From contig DAOUKH010000026.1 of the NCBI GenBank assembly GCA_034421515.1, positions 1-47,714 on the forward strand: a stretch of DNA of 47,714 nt, in the 5' to 3' direction. The position numbers and the translations under genes were made by a program. The notes below the pieces were generated by a model. The model worked only from the letters and a program-made list of their open reading frames with translations. It was not told where the DNA came from and ran no database searches. Each line of letters opens with the position of its first letter. Positions within the stretch are counted from its first letter, which is position 1. Origin of the DNA: DAOUKH01 sp034421515. Its GTDB lineage: Bacteria > Chloroflexota > Dehalococcoidia > SHYB01. Shown here piece by piece: positions 1-7,939 of this stretch.

Positions 1-879
1 GACGAACTCCGCGGCCTTCTGCTTCCCGGCGCCCTTGGGCCGGACGCGGTGCACGCGCAGCGAGCCTCCGTTCAAGGCGACGGTGACCTCGTCGGAAGAG
101 ACCGACACGACCCCGCCGGGCGGCGCCGCGCCGTCGACTCCGCCGAGCCGGCAGTCGAAGATCTGGATCGGACCGCCCCGGAAGGTGGTGTGCGCCCCGG
201 GCTGCGGGTTGCAGCCCCGGACCAGGTCGTAGACCTGCTGGGCGGGCTGCGACCAGTCGATCGCCCCCTCGGCGTCCTGGCAGAGGCCCTCGTAGGTGGC
301 CTGGGAGTGGTCCTGTTCGATGCGGGGGGCCTCGCCCGCCTTCACCAGCCGCACCGACTCCGACAGCGCGTCGACCCCCATGTCGAACAGCTTGCCGAAA
401 TAGAGCGAGCCGAGGGTGTCGTCGGGCTCGATCTCGACCTCCTGCTGGAGGAGGATGGGGCCGGTGTCGATGCCCTTGTCGGGCCAGAAAATGGTGAGAC
501 CCGTCCTGGTCTCGCCCTGGATGATCGCCCAGTTCATCGCGCTGGCGCCGCGGTGCTTGGGCAGCAGCGAGGGGTGGTATTGGACCGTCTGCAGCGGCGG
601 CGCGAAGAGGACGCGCTCGGCGAGGATGTCGGTGACGAAGGCCATCACGTTGAGGTCGGGGGCGAGGGCCCGGTAGGCCTCGAAGACGTCGTCGCGCTTG
701 AAGTCGCGGGTGCCGAAGACGGGGATGCCGCGCTCCTCGGCGGCGGCGCGCAGTGGGTCGACTCTCCCGCCCTCGGGCGTCGCCGGCGCGGAGACGGCGA
801 CGATTTCTTCGCCGTCGTCGAGCAGGCGTTTGAAGACGGCCTCGCCGAAGGGGGCCTGACCGATGACCGCGAGTCGCAT
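1..879 (-). CDS. 10-formyltetrahydrofolate hydrolase/formyltransferase-like protein (partial, 3' end off window)
   Basis: The reading frame starts at ATG 879 and runs off the left edge after 293 codons without a stop. The N-terminus MRLAVIGQAPFGEAVFKRLL and the motif YHPSLLPKHRGASAMNW match the formyl_transf_N fold. The closest match by memory is the N-terminal hydrolase domain of 10-formyl-THF dehydrogenase (ALDH1L type) rather than Met-tRNA formyltransferase. The His of HPSLLP and the Asp of DKGIDTGPILL are the expected catalytic pair. A C-terminal formyltransferase domain begins near residue 205. Its job is probably release or transfer of the formyl group of 10-formyl-THF in the cytosol. 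Whether an aldehyde dehydrogenase domain follows cannot be seen. A sigma70-type promoter lies just upstream (915-942). Confidence 0.85.
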   Translation of the reverse strand, partial: MRLAVIGQAPFGEAVFKRLLDDGEEIVAVSAPATPEGGRVDPLRAAAEERGIPVFGTRDFKRDDVFEAYRALAPDLNVMAFVTDILAERVLFAPPLQTVQYHPSLLPKHRGASAMNWAIIQGETRTGLTIFWPDKGIDTGPILLQQEVEIEPDDTLGSLYFGKLFDMGVDALSESVRLVKAGEAPRIEQDHSQATYEGLCQDAEGAIDWSQPAQQVYDLVRGCNPQPGAHTTFRGGPIQIFDCRLGGVDGAAPPGGVVSVSSDEVTVALNGGSLRVHRVRPKGAGKQKAAEFV

Positions 880-914
880 AGAGCCGCTCCGAGAGAGGGG
901 GTGGGGCGCGCCCC

Positions 915-942
915 ATCATAGCGGGCGGCTGGGGGGTGTCAA
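915..942 (-). promoter_or_regulatory. sigma70-type promoter for the formyl-THF hydrolase-like gene
   Basis: On the reverse strand TTGACA (942-937), a 16-base spacer and TATGAT (920-915) precede the ATG at 879. The -35 box is a perfect match and the -10 box matches five of six. The transcript would start near 908. Confidence 0.6.
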
Positions 943-997
943 CGGATGGGCGGGGTGGCGGAGGCGGGTTGTGTAGCTGGTGGCTGCAGGGGGAGCA

Positions 998-1066
998 GCG
1001 CCCTGCGGGCGCTCGCGCGCCTGTGGCGCGCGCCCTCTCTCAAATCTCCCCCAGAGGGGGAGAGGT
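998..1066. repeat. intergenic palindromic repeat, three-hairpin module
   Basis: Three consecutive inverted repeats: GCGCCC-tgc-GGGCGC, GCGCGC-ctgtg-GCGCGC, and a CCTCTCTC...GAGAGG hairpin with core CTCCCCCAGAGGGGGAG. The same order of hairpins recurs at 19199-19276. The gap 880-1291 otherwise holds only promoters and the next repeat. Confidence 0.75.
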
Positions 1067-1076
1067 CGGAGGGGAC

Positions 1077-1160
1077 GGGCGATTCGTGAATCGCCCCTAC
1101 GGGGGAGGGGAGAAGACCCCACCCGCACCCCTGGGCAACCACGAGGGTTGCCCCTACAGG
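1077..1160. repeat. pair of palindromes ending in CCTAC
   Basis: GGGCGATTC-GT-GAATCGCCC (1077-1096) and GGGCAACC-acgag-GGTTGCCC (1133-1153) are each followed by CCTAC and a G run. The two palindromes differ in sequence but share the same layout, as expected for dispersed REP-like elements. Confidence 0.6.
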
Positions 1161-1218
1161 GAGGATCCGCTGCCGTCGCGGGTTGCGCAGGGGTCTCCGT
1201 GGGGGGCGCGGGGCTCGG

Positions 1219-1247
1219 TTGACCGGCTGGGGGGGCCATGCTGTAAT
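1219..1247 (+). promoter_or_regulatory. sigma70-type promoter for SDR-CaiB operon
   Basis: TTGACC (1219-1224), a 17-base spacer and TGTAAT (1242-1247); both boxes match consensus at five of six bases. Transcription would begin near 1255, which rules out a start codon at 1247 and supports ATG 1292. Confidence 0.6.
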
Positions 1248-1291
1248 TGGCCCGCTTGACCGTGCGGCGCAGCGCGGCGGGAGGCCCCACC

Positions 1292-2038
1292 ATGGACATG
1301 ACCGGCAAGATCGCCGCCGTCACCGGCGCGGCGAGCGGCATCGGCAAGCGGGCGGCGCTCCTCTACGCCGAGCACGGCGCGAAGGTCGCCCTCATCGACA
1401 TCAACGGGGAGGGGGCCGAGCAGGTCGCTAGGCAGATCGAAGACAGCGGCGGCGAGGCGAAGGCGTTCGCCGCCGATCTCTCCAAGCGGGACGACGCCCA
1501 CCGGGTCATCGCCGACATCGCCGCGCACTTCGGGCGGGTGGACGCGCTGGCCAACGTCGCCGCCATCTACCCCCGCGCCAGCGTCCTCGACGCGACCGAG
1601 GAGCACTGGGACAAGGTCATGGACCTCAACGTGCGCGGCGTCTTCTTCACCTCGCAGGCGGCGATGAAGGTCATGACCGGGCAGAAGAGCGGCGCTATCG
1701 TCAACATCGCGTCGGGGGCCGCCTTCCGTCCGCTGGAGAACATGGTGGCCTACTGCACCGCCAAGGCGGGTCTCCTCGGCATGAGCCGGGTGCTCGCGCT
1801 CGAGGGCGCGCCCCACGGTGTGCGGGTGAACACCGTCGCGCCGGGCCACACTGCGTCGGAGACCATCCTCACCTATAACACGCCGGAGACATTGGACGAG
1901 ATGGCGCAGGACCTCGTCTCGAAGCGCTGGCTCGAGCCCGAGGAGATCGCCCAGGGTGTCGTCTTCCTCTCCTCGGACGCGGCCTCGGGGATCAACGGCG
2001 CGATCCTCAACATCAACGGCGGCAACTTCATGCCGTAG
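1292..2038 (+). CDS. SDR family NAD(P)-dependent oxidoreductase
   Basis: A 248-residue classical short-chain dehydrogenase/reductase. It has the cofactor motif TGAASGIG near the N-terminus, NVAAIY at the usual NNAG position, the catalytic Ser in NIASGAAF and the YCTAK active site. ATG 1292 was chosen over an in-frame start at 1247 because GGGAGG lies 7 bases upstream and the promoter at 1219-1247 would place the transcript start after 1247. The substrate is unknown. In this setting, just ahead of a CoA-transferase gene 24 bases downstream, oxidation of a hydroxyacyl compound or a related alcohol is plausible. Confidence 0.9.
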   Translation: MDMTGKIAAVTGAASGIGKRAALLYAEHGAKVALIDINGEGAEQVARQIEDSGGEAKAFAADLSKRDDAHRVIADIAAHFGRVDALANVAAIYPRASVLDATEEHWDKVMDLNVRGVFFTSQAAMKVMTGQKSGAIVNIASGAAFRPLENMVAYCTAKAGLLGMSRVLALEGAPHGVRVNTVAPGHTASETILTYNTPETLDEMAQDLVSKRWLEPEEIAQGVVFLSSDAASGINGAILNINGGNFMP

Positions 2039-2062
2039 GCGGCCCGCCCGCGGCACACTTCC

Positions 2063-4495
2063 ATGACCGGCCCGGCCCTCTCCGGCCTTCGCGTCCTCGA
2101 CCTGAGCGATGACGCCGCCGGGGCCTACTGCACCAAGCTGCTCGCCGACCTCGGCGCCGACGTGCTCCTCGCCGAAGGCCCCGAGGGCCACCCGCTGCGC
2201 CGCGCGGGGCCGTTCCAGGGCGGAACGCCCGACCCCAACGGCAGCGGCCGGTTCATTCATCTCTGCGCCAACAAGCAGCGCGTCCCCCTCGACGCGCAGG
2301 CCGAGCCAGAACGAGTCCTCGCCTTGGCGGCGGAGGCCGACCTCGTCGTCGAGAACTTCCCGCCGGGACGCGCCGCCGCGCTCGGCCTCGCGCCGGACGA
2401 TTTGCGGCGGGACAACCCCGCCCTCGTTGTCGTCTCGATCACGCCGTTCGGGCTGACCGGCCCGTGGCGCGAGTGGAAGACCGAGGAGATCGTCGAGTGG
2501 GCGCTCGGCGGCTACATGTACTTCGGCGGCGACCCCGAACGGGAGCCGCTGATGGTCCCCGGCCATCAGGGCCAGCTCCACGCCGGATTGCAGGCCGCCA
2601 TTGCCGCGCTCGCCGCACTCTGGTGGGCGAAGGAGACCGGGGAAGGGCAGCACGTCGACGTGTCGCGGCTCGAATCGCTGTGGACGGCCCACTGCTGGAC
2701 AACGACGGCCTGGACGCACGAGGGCTCCGTCCTGCGCCGCGCCGGCACCTGGGCCATCGAGTGCAAGGACGGCTGGGCCATCTTCATGCCCAACCTCTGG
2801 AACCCCGACAACTTCGTGCTCTTCGAGCGCCCCGACCTCCGCGACGACCCCCGCTTCGCCGACCGCCAGGCGTGGGCCGACCACCAACAGGAGCTCCTCG
2901 ACATCGCCCGAAGCTGGTGCATCGAGCACACCGCCGCCGAGGTCTTCGAGCGGGCGCAGGAGCTGCGCATCGCCTGCTCCCCGGTCTACGAGGCCCCGGC
3001 ACTCCTCGAACAGGAGCAGCTGCGCGCCCGCGGCTGGTTCATCGGGCCGCCGTGGTCGGCGAGCGGGGTCGAGCTGCCGGGCTACCCCTACAAGCTGAGC
3101 GAATCGCCGCCCAGCCTCCGGCTACCGCCGCCCCGGCTCGACGACGACGCGGAGGAGTGGCCCGAGCGCGAGTCCCCTCCGCCGCCGCTGCGCACCGCCG
3201 ACCGCGAGCCCCTGGAGCCTGAAGTGCCGGCGGCCACGGGGCCGTTGGCCGGCATCCGCGTCATCGAGCTGGCCGGCCACTGGGTCGCGCCGCTGGCGGG
3301 CCGCTACCTCGCCGACCTCGGGGCCGAGGTCATCAAGTTCGAGCCCGCCGACCGGCTGGTGACCCGCGGCACGCGCTACCCCGGCAGGCAGGTCTTCAAG
3401 TACCACTACAACCGCTCCTACTACTTCAACCAGATGAACCGCAACAAGTACGCCGGCACGCTGGACTTCAGCAAGCCGCGCGGCCAGGAACTCGTGCGCG
3501 ACCTGGTGAAGGAGACCGACGTCCTCATCGAGAATAACGCGCCGCGCGTGCTGCGCAACTTCGACCTGACCTACGACCGGCTGCGGGAAGAGAACCCGCG
3601 CCTGATCATGGCCTCGATCTCGGCGTTCGGGCAGACGGGCCCGATGCGCGACTACATCGCCTACGGGGCCAACATCGAGGGCGCCTCCGGTCTCGCCGCC
3701 CTCATGGGTTATCCCGGCGACCGGACTCCCCAGACCACCTCGCTCTTCTACGCGGACCCGGTCACCGGCGCGCACGCCTCACTGGCCATCCAAGCGGCGC
3801 TCCACTACCGGCGACGCACCGGCAAGGGCCAGCACATCGACCTTTCGCTCCTGGAGAGCGGCGCCGTCTTCTTCGCCGACGCGCTCCTCGACTACGCCTT
3901 CACCGGCGAGGTCCAGCCCCGGCGGGGCAACCGCCACGCCCACTACGCCCCGCAGGGCTGCTATCCGAGCCTGGGTGAAGACATGTGGCTCGTCATCTCG
4001 GTGCGGAACGACGGCGACTGGCGGCGGCTCCGCGAGGTGGTCGCCGACCCGCGTCTCGGCGACGGGCGGTTCGCGACTGAGGCGGGCCGCCGCGCGCACC
4101 ACGACGAGATCGACGCTCTGCTCTCGGAGTGGACGCGGGAATACGACCACATGGAAGCCACCGAACTGCTCCAGGCGGCGGGCGTCCCCGCCGCGCCGGT
4201 GCTGGCGAACTGGGAGATGGTGAGCAGCCTCCACGCCCACGGGCGCGGCTTCTACGTCCCCGTCGTCCACGCCGACATCGGCGTCTTCCCCTATCCCGGC
4301 ATGCCGTGGAAGCTCTCGGCGACGCCGGGGTCGGTGCGCCGGGGTTCGCCCGGCTTCGGCGAGCACAACCGCCTGGCCTACGGCCGCATGCTGGGGCTTG
4401 ACGACGACGAGCTCGAACGGCTCTACGCGGACAAGGTCATCGCCGACGTCCCCCCCGACGACCTCCCCCCGCCTACTTTAGTCCCCAAGACCTAG
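2063..4495 (+). CDS. fused double-domain CaiB/BaiF (class III) CoA-transferase
   Basis: An 810-residue protein made of two complete CaiB/BaiF domains, roughly residues 1-370 and 395-800, about twice the family's usual 400. Both begin with the typical LxGxRVxxL stretch and contain the GxGQH-[VI]-D motif. When the halves are aligned by eye with the single CaiB protein at 7940-9166, its catalytic Asp (D169, ADYSGG) corresponds to Asp565 (YADPVTG) in the C-terminal half and to Gln171 (GQLHAG) in the N-terminal half. Only the second half should form the acyl-aspartyl anhydride. The family transfers CoA between carboxylic acids in the cytosol; the substrates here are unknown. It lies 24 bases after the SDR gene and is probably co-transcribed with it. 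Confidence 0.92.
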   Translation: MTGPALSGLRVLDLSDDAAGAYCTKLLADLGADVLLAEGPEGHPLRRAGPFQGGTPDPNGSGRFIHLCANKQRVPLDAQAEPERVLALAAEADLVVENFPPGRAAALGLAPDDLRRDNPALVVVSITPFGLTGPWREWKTEEIVEWALGGYMYFGGDPEREPLMVPGHQGQLHAGLQAAIAALAALWWAKETGEGQHVDVSRLESLWTAHCWTTTAWTHEGSVLRRAGTWAIECKDGWAIFMPNLWNPDNFVLFERPDLRDDPRFADRQAWADHQQELLDIARSWCIEHTAAEVFERAQELRIACSPVYEAPALLEQEQLRARGWFIGPPWSASGVELPGYPYKLSESPPSLRLPPPRLDDDAEEWPERESPPPPLRTADREPLEPEVPAATGPLAGIRVIELAGHWVAPLAGRYLADLGAEVIKFEPADRLVTRGTRYPGRQVFKYHYNRSYYFNQMNRNKYAGTLDFSKPRGQELVRDLVKETDVLIENNAPRVLRNFDLTYDRLREENPRLIMASISAFGQTGPMRDYIAYGANIEGASGLAALMGYPGDRTPQTTSLFYADPVTGAHASLAIQAALHYRRRTGKGQHIDLSLLESGAVFFADALLDYAFTGEVQPRRGNRHAHYAPQGCYPSLGEDMWLVISVRNDGDWRRLREVVADPRLGDGRFATEAGRRAHHDEIDALLSEWTREYDHMEATELLQAAGVPAAPVLANWEMVSSLHAHGRGFYVPVVHADIGVFPYPGMPWKLSATPGSVRRGSPGFGEHNRLAYGRMLGLDDDELERLYADKVIADVPPDDLPPPTLVPKT

Positions 4496-4509
4496 CACCG
4501 CCCGTTAGC

Positions 4510-4620
4510 CCTTTCCCCCTCTGGGGGAAACTGAAAAATGGCACGAGCCGCCAGGCGCGTCGGAGGGGAGGGCGGGCGGTCTTACCTCTTCTCCCAACGG
4601 GAGAAGATTGAGATGAGGGG
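4510..4620. repeat. intergenic palindromic repeat copy
   Basis: Contains TTCCCCCTCTGGGGGAA followed by a segment with GGCGCGTCGGAGGGG and then CTTCTCCCAACGGGAGAAG. The first part recurs at about 39471-39535 and the last hairpin recurs at 22620 and 35530. It fills the convergent gap between the CaiB fusion and the symporter. Confidence 0.7.
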
Positions 4621-4666
4621 CCCCGCGCCGACCGCCATAGGCCATCGAAGCCTGCCCGGTCGCGAC

Positions 4667-6307
4667 TCACGCACCCGATCCGCCCGCGGCCTTTTCCGAG
4701 ACACCACCCCCATCCCCTACACGGCCCGCTTCGTCCTCGCTCCAGGTCGGGCCGGTAACGTGGTCGAACATCTCCTCGACCTCGCGGGACGGCGGGGAGG
4801 TCAGCAGGGTGACTACGACGGCAAAGATGGTCGCGGCGATGACCCCGGGGCCGGCCGGATTTATCTGCCAGAGTCCCACGTCCTCCATGAGCTCGATGGT
4901 CGCACTGAACCCCAGCAGGTCCGTCAGCGTTTCCGCCGCGCCGTAGCCCAAGCCCATCGCCCACCACCAGGTGGAGATGATGGTACCGGCCAAGACGGAG
5001 GCCAGGGCTCCCCAACGGTTGAAGCGCTTCCAGTAGAGAGCCAGGACCAGCGCCGGGCCGAAGGCCGCGCCCATGCCGCCCCAGGCCAAGGACACGAGGG
5101 CGTAGACCGATTCGGGCGACACGATGGAGATCACGGCGGCGACGACACCTACCAAGAGCAGCATCCCCCGCCCCATCCAGACCCGAGAATGCGTCTTCAT
5201 CGAGTAGGCGATCCGCTTCATGATGGGCACGTCGTCGGTCGCGATTGCCGACGCTAACAGCAACTGGGAGTCGGCCGTACTCATAACCGCGGCAATGACG
5301 CCGGTGAGGAGGAGGCCGGCAATCGCGGGATGGAAGAAGGTCTCGGCCACGATGAGGTAGAGCTTTTCGGTGTCGGGCAGCGGCACGCCGCGGTCCAGAA
5401 GAGCCGGAGCGGCCACGAGTCCAACGAGGAGGGCGAGGCCGAAGATGAAGACGAGCCAGATGAAGCCGATGTTCCGGCTGCGGTTGATGTTCGCCTCCCG
5501 GTCCACCGCCATGAACCTGGAATGGATCCGGAAGGCCCCGAACGCTCCCAACCCCCAGCCCAGGGAGGAGAGGAAGAACTGGGGGCCCAGACCCTGGTTG
5601 TTCTCGTCGGTGAAGGGGTTCCAGAACCCTGCCGCGGTGTCTTCCAGCCCATGAAATGGATCACTGACCGTTACGACCAGGGTCAGAAAGATAATGAGGA
5701 ATCCGCCGAGCATGATCATGGCCTGGAAGACGTCGGTGCGGGAGACGGCGAGAAAGCCGCCGATGAATGTATAGGAGACGACGGCAGCCAGGGAGATAAG
5801 CACGGCGACGTCGTGGCCCGACCCGGTGTGGTCGAGGTCGAAGACGACCTCCAGCAGCTTGGCTCCGGCGACCAGGCCGGAGCAGACGTACAAGGTGATG
5901 AAGTAGAGGCTGATGCCCGCGGTCAGCGTTCGCAGCACCCCGCTGGTGTCGCCGAAGCGCTTCTCCAGGAACTCCGGCACGGTGAGCGAGTTGTCGGTGG
6001 CCATCGTGTAGCGGCGCAGCCGGCGCGCCATGATCGTCCAGGCAAACCAGGCGCCGAGGACGAGGGAGACGACCGTCCACAGGTGCATCAAGCCCGCGGC
6101 AAAGGCCAGGGCGGGAAAGACGAGCATCGTCCAGCCGCTGGTCGTCGAGGAGGCGGCGCTGATGGCCGAGGTGAAGGCCCCGATCTTGCGGCCCCCCAGC
6201 ACATAGTCGGACATGTCCGCCATCTGCCGCGACCGGGAGATGGCGATGCCGATGAGGACGGCAAAATAGGCGACGAAGACGAAGAGTATCCAGTAGACGT
6301 TAGACAC
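4667..6307 (-). CDS. putP: SSS-family sodium/solute symporter, PutP-like
   Basis: A 546-residue membrane protein of the solute:sodium symporter family (LeuT fold, about 13 helices). LGGRKIGAF, SRTDVFQAM and the TM8 sodium-site motif AAVMST line up with E. coli PutP (502 aa). The PutP aspartate of SAGASDMSGW, which matters for sodium affinity, is Thr here (SAASSTTSGW), so the ion use or substrate may differ from proline. The start is a GTG at 6307 that overlaps the end of the DUF3052 gene by 8 bases, suggesting translational coupling in the operon LLM oxidoreductase, DUF3052, symporter. The symbol is given for family resemblance; transport of proline itself is not shown. Confidence 0.85.
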   Translation of the reverse strand: MSNVYWILFVFVAYFAVLIGIAISRSRQMADMSDYVLGGRKIGAFTSAISAASSTTSGWTMLVFPALAFAAGLMHLWTVVSLVLGAWFAWTIMARRLRRYTMATDNSLTVPEFLEKRFGDTSGVLRTLTAGISLYFITLYVCSGLVAGAKLLEVVFDLDHTGSGHDVAVLISLAAVVSYTFIGGFLAVSRTDVFQAMIMLGGFLIIFLTLVVTVSDPFHGLEDTAAGFWNPFTDENNQGLGPQFFLSSLGWGLGAFGAFRIHSRFMAVDREANINRSRNIGFIWLVFIFGLALLVGLVAAPALLDRGVPLPDTEKLYLIVAETFFHPAIAGLLLTGVIAAVMSTADSQLLLASAIATDDVPIMKRIAYSMKTHSRVWMGRGMLLLVGVVAAVISIVSPESVYALVSLAWGGMGAAFGPALVLALYWKRFNRWGALASVLAGTIISTWWWAMGLGYGAAETLTDLLGFSATIELMEDVGLWQINPAGPGVIAATIFAVVVTLLTSPPSREVEEMFDHVTGPTWSEDEAGRVGDGGGVSEKAAGGSGA

Positions 6308-6707
6308 CGGGCCGGTCCTTCAGGCGGTAGACGAACTTGAGTCCGGACCAGACCTCGTCGACCGCCGCGACTTTCACGTCGACCAAGCCCTGGTCGAGCC
6401 CGATGCGGCGGACGACGTTCTCATCGAGGTCGCTCGGCACCTTCGCCGCCTTCTTGGGCCAGGAGGCCCAGAGCATGCCGTCGGGTGCGAGCTTGGGCTT
6501 CATTTCGCGAAAGGCGCGCTCCAATACGGCGCGTTCCACGGCGAAGACGTGGACGAAATCGATGGGCGGGTCGAGGGAGTGCTCGATCCCCTCCGGAAGC
6601 GGGCCCAGCGCGGCCTCATAGCCATCGGGCGCGCCGGCGATGGCGACGCGGGCTCCCGGCCGTATGCCAAGCTTCTCGACGAGTGTGCGTTTCGAGTAGC
6701 CGGCCAT
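6300..6707 (-). CDS. DUF3052 family protein
   Basis: A 135-residue protein beginning MAGYSKRTLVEKLGIRPG. It has the features of the DUF3052 family: the N-terminal KLGIKPG-like segment, APDGYEAALGPLPEG, a central FVHVFAVERAVLERAF stretch, LWASWPKKAAKV, and a C-terminal VDEVWSGLKFVYRL. The function of the family is unknown; members are small soluble proteins. I chose ATG 6707 because homologous sequence begins there and it lies 8 bases after the stop of the LLM gene. The stop overlaps the GTG of the symporter. The operon setting gives no firm role. Confidence 0.85.
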   Translation of the reverse strand: MAGYSKRTLVEKLGIRPGARVAIAGAPDGYEAALGPLPEGIEHSLDPPIDFVHVFAVERAVLERAFREMKPKLAPDGMLWASWPKKAAKVPSDLDENVVRRIGLDQGLVDVKVAAVDEVWSGLKFVYRLKDRPGV

Positions 6708-6715
6708 CGGTTCGT

Positions 6716-7783
6716 CTACGAGCAGGCGGGGATGACTTCCTCGCCCCACATCTCGAGTGCCTCCATCACCATGTCGTGCGGCATACCGCCCACCTGGAAC
6801 TGGCACATCAGCCGCGTCACGCCGATCTCCTCGAACTCCTGGACGATCTCGATGCACTCCTTCGGCTCGCCGCAGACCACGAGGCGCTCCGACTGGATGT
6901 AGTCCCAGTTGGTGTTCTCCCACCAGCGGGTCTCCATCTGGGCGTGGCGGTGGTGGTCGGCGTCCGTCTTGGGGGAGAAGAACTCGACGAGCTTCTCGTA
7001 GTACCACAGCTCATAGGGCTTCAGACGCTCGGCGGCGGCCTCGCTCGTGGCTGCGGTATGGACGGGCACCAGGCAGTTAACTTGCAGCGGGCCCTTGTCC
7101 GCCTCATGGCCCGCGTCCTTCCAGGCACGATGCGCCGCGGCGAGGTGCGGCGCGAGCCGGTCGATGGGCTGGACGGCGGTGGTGGGCATGATGTGGTAGC
7201 CCATCTTGGGGTAGAGCTCGTAGGACTCGACACTGCCCGTGGCCGCGAAGATCGGCGGGTGGGGCTTCTGCACCGGCTTGGGGACGACGTTGATGGGATC
7301 GGGGAAGTTGTAGAACTTGCCCTCGTGGGTGAACGAGTCGAGCGTCCAGCACTTCTGGATGATCTCCAGGCATTCACTCCACAGCTCGCGGTTGAGCTCC
7401 TTGGTCTCGCCCATGGCGTGGGGCTTGTCGAAGGTGACGAACTCAGGGGTGTAAGCGCCGCGGCCGATGCCGAAGTCGTAGCGGCCGTCGGTCAGGATGT
7501 CGACCGCGGCGATGCGCTCCGCCAGCCGGACCGGGTGAGCGATGGGCAACAACTGTACCGCCGTGCCCATGCGCATCGTCGTGGTGCGCTGCGAGGCCGC
7601 CGCGAAGAGTATCTCGGGACAGGGGGAGTGCGAATAGCCGGGGTTGAAGTGGTGCTCGACGGCGTAGACGGAGTCGAAGCCCATCTTCTCGGCGAACTCG
7701 ATTTGGTCGAGGGAGTTGCGCCAGATGTCGCGCTCGCTGTAGCCCTCGTTGACCTCGAGCTCGAAAAAGATGGCAAACTTCAT
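6716..7783 (-). CDS. LLM class flavin-dependent oxidoreductase (luciferase-like)
   Basis: A 355-residue luciferase-like monooxygenase starting MKFAIFFELEVNEGYSERD. It has YAVEHHF, typical of the bacterial luciferase-like TIM barrel, RMGTAVQLLPIAHPVRLAE and the segment DILTDGRYDFGIGRG. Such enzymes use reduced FMN or F420, often with a partner reductase, to oxidise organic substrates in the cytosol. ATG 7783 is preceded by GGAGG at a suitable distance; an in-frame upstream ATG at 7819 has no such support. It is the first gene of a three-gene operon with DUF3052 and a PutP-like symporter. FMN versus F420 cannot be decided here. Confidence 0.9.
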   Translation of the reverse strand: MKFAIFFELEVNEGYSERDIWRNSLDQIEFAEKMGFDSVYAVEHHFNPGYSHSPCPEILFAAASQRTTTMRMGTAVQLLPIAHPVRLAERIAAVDILTDGRYDFGIGRGAYTPEFVTFDKPHAMGETKELNRELWSECLEIIQKCWTLDSFTHEGKFYNFPDPINVVPKPVQKPHPPIFAATGSVESYELYPKMGYHIMPTTAVQPIDRLAPHLAAAHRAWKDAGHEADKGPLQVNCLVPVHTAATSEAAAERLKPYELWYYEKLVEFFSPKTDADHHRHAQMETRWWENTNWDYIQSERLVVCGEPKECIEIVQEFEEIGVTRLMCQFQVGGMPHDMVMEALEMWGEEVIPACS

Positions 7784-7817
7784 CAGGCCTCCACGCCCGC
7801 GCGCCGGGCTGGAGGCC

Positions 7818-7846
7818 ATTCAAGCACACGCCCCCTGGGCGGTCAA
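7818..7846 (-). promoter_or_regulatory. sigma70-type promoter for the LLM operon
   Basis: On the reverse strand TTGACC (7846-7841), a 17-base spacer and TTGAAT (7823-7818). The predicted transcript start near 7811 lies before ATG 7783 and after the alternative upstream ATG at 7819. Confidence 0.45.
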
Positions 7847-7899
7847 CGAACCGGGACGCAGCCCCGGTGTTATCCTTCACGGGCCAATTCTGCAGCCGT

Positions 7900-7917
7900 G
7901 CCGGACGGTGTTCCGGC
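7900..7917 (+). promoter_or_regulatory. hairpin in the leader of the CaiB gene
   Basis: GCCGGA-cggtgt-TCCGGC forms a 6-bp stem with a 6-base loop, ending 22 bases before the CaiB start. It could be an operator or an RNA leader hairpin. No function is shown. Confidence 0.3.
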
Positions 7918-7939
7918 CATAGCACGAAGGAGTAGCCGC

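Noticed and set aside
1154..2929. A 591-codon reverse-strand frame
   Set aside because: It is fully antisense to the SDR and CaiB genes. Long antisense frames are common in GC-rich sequence and it shows no domain.
6485..7939. An N-terminal extension of the CaiB protein across the LLM gene
   Set aside because: It is antisense to the LLM operon; CaiB homology and a ribosome site begin at 7940.
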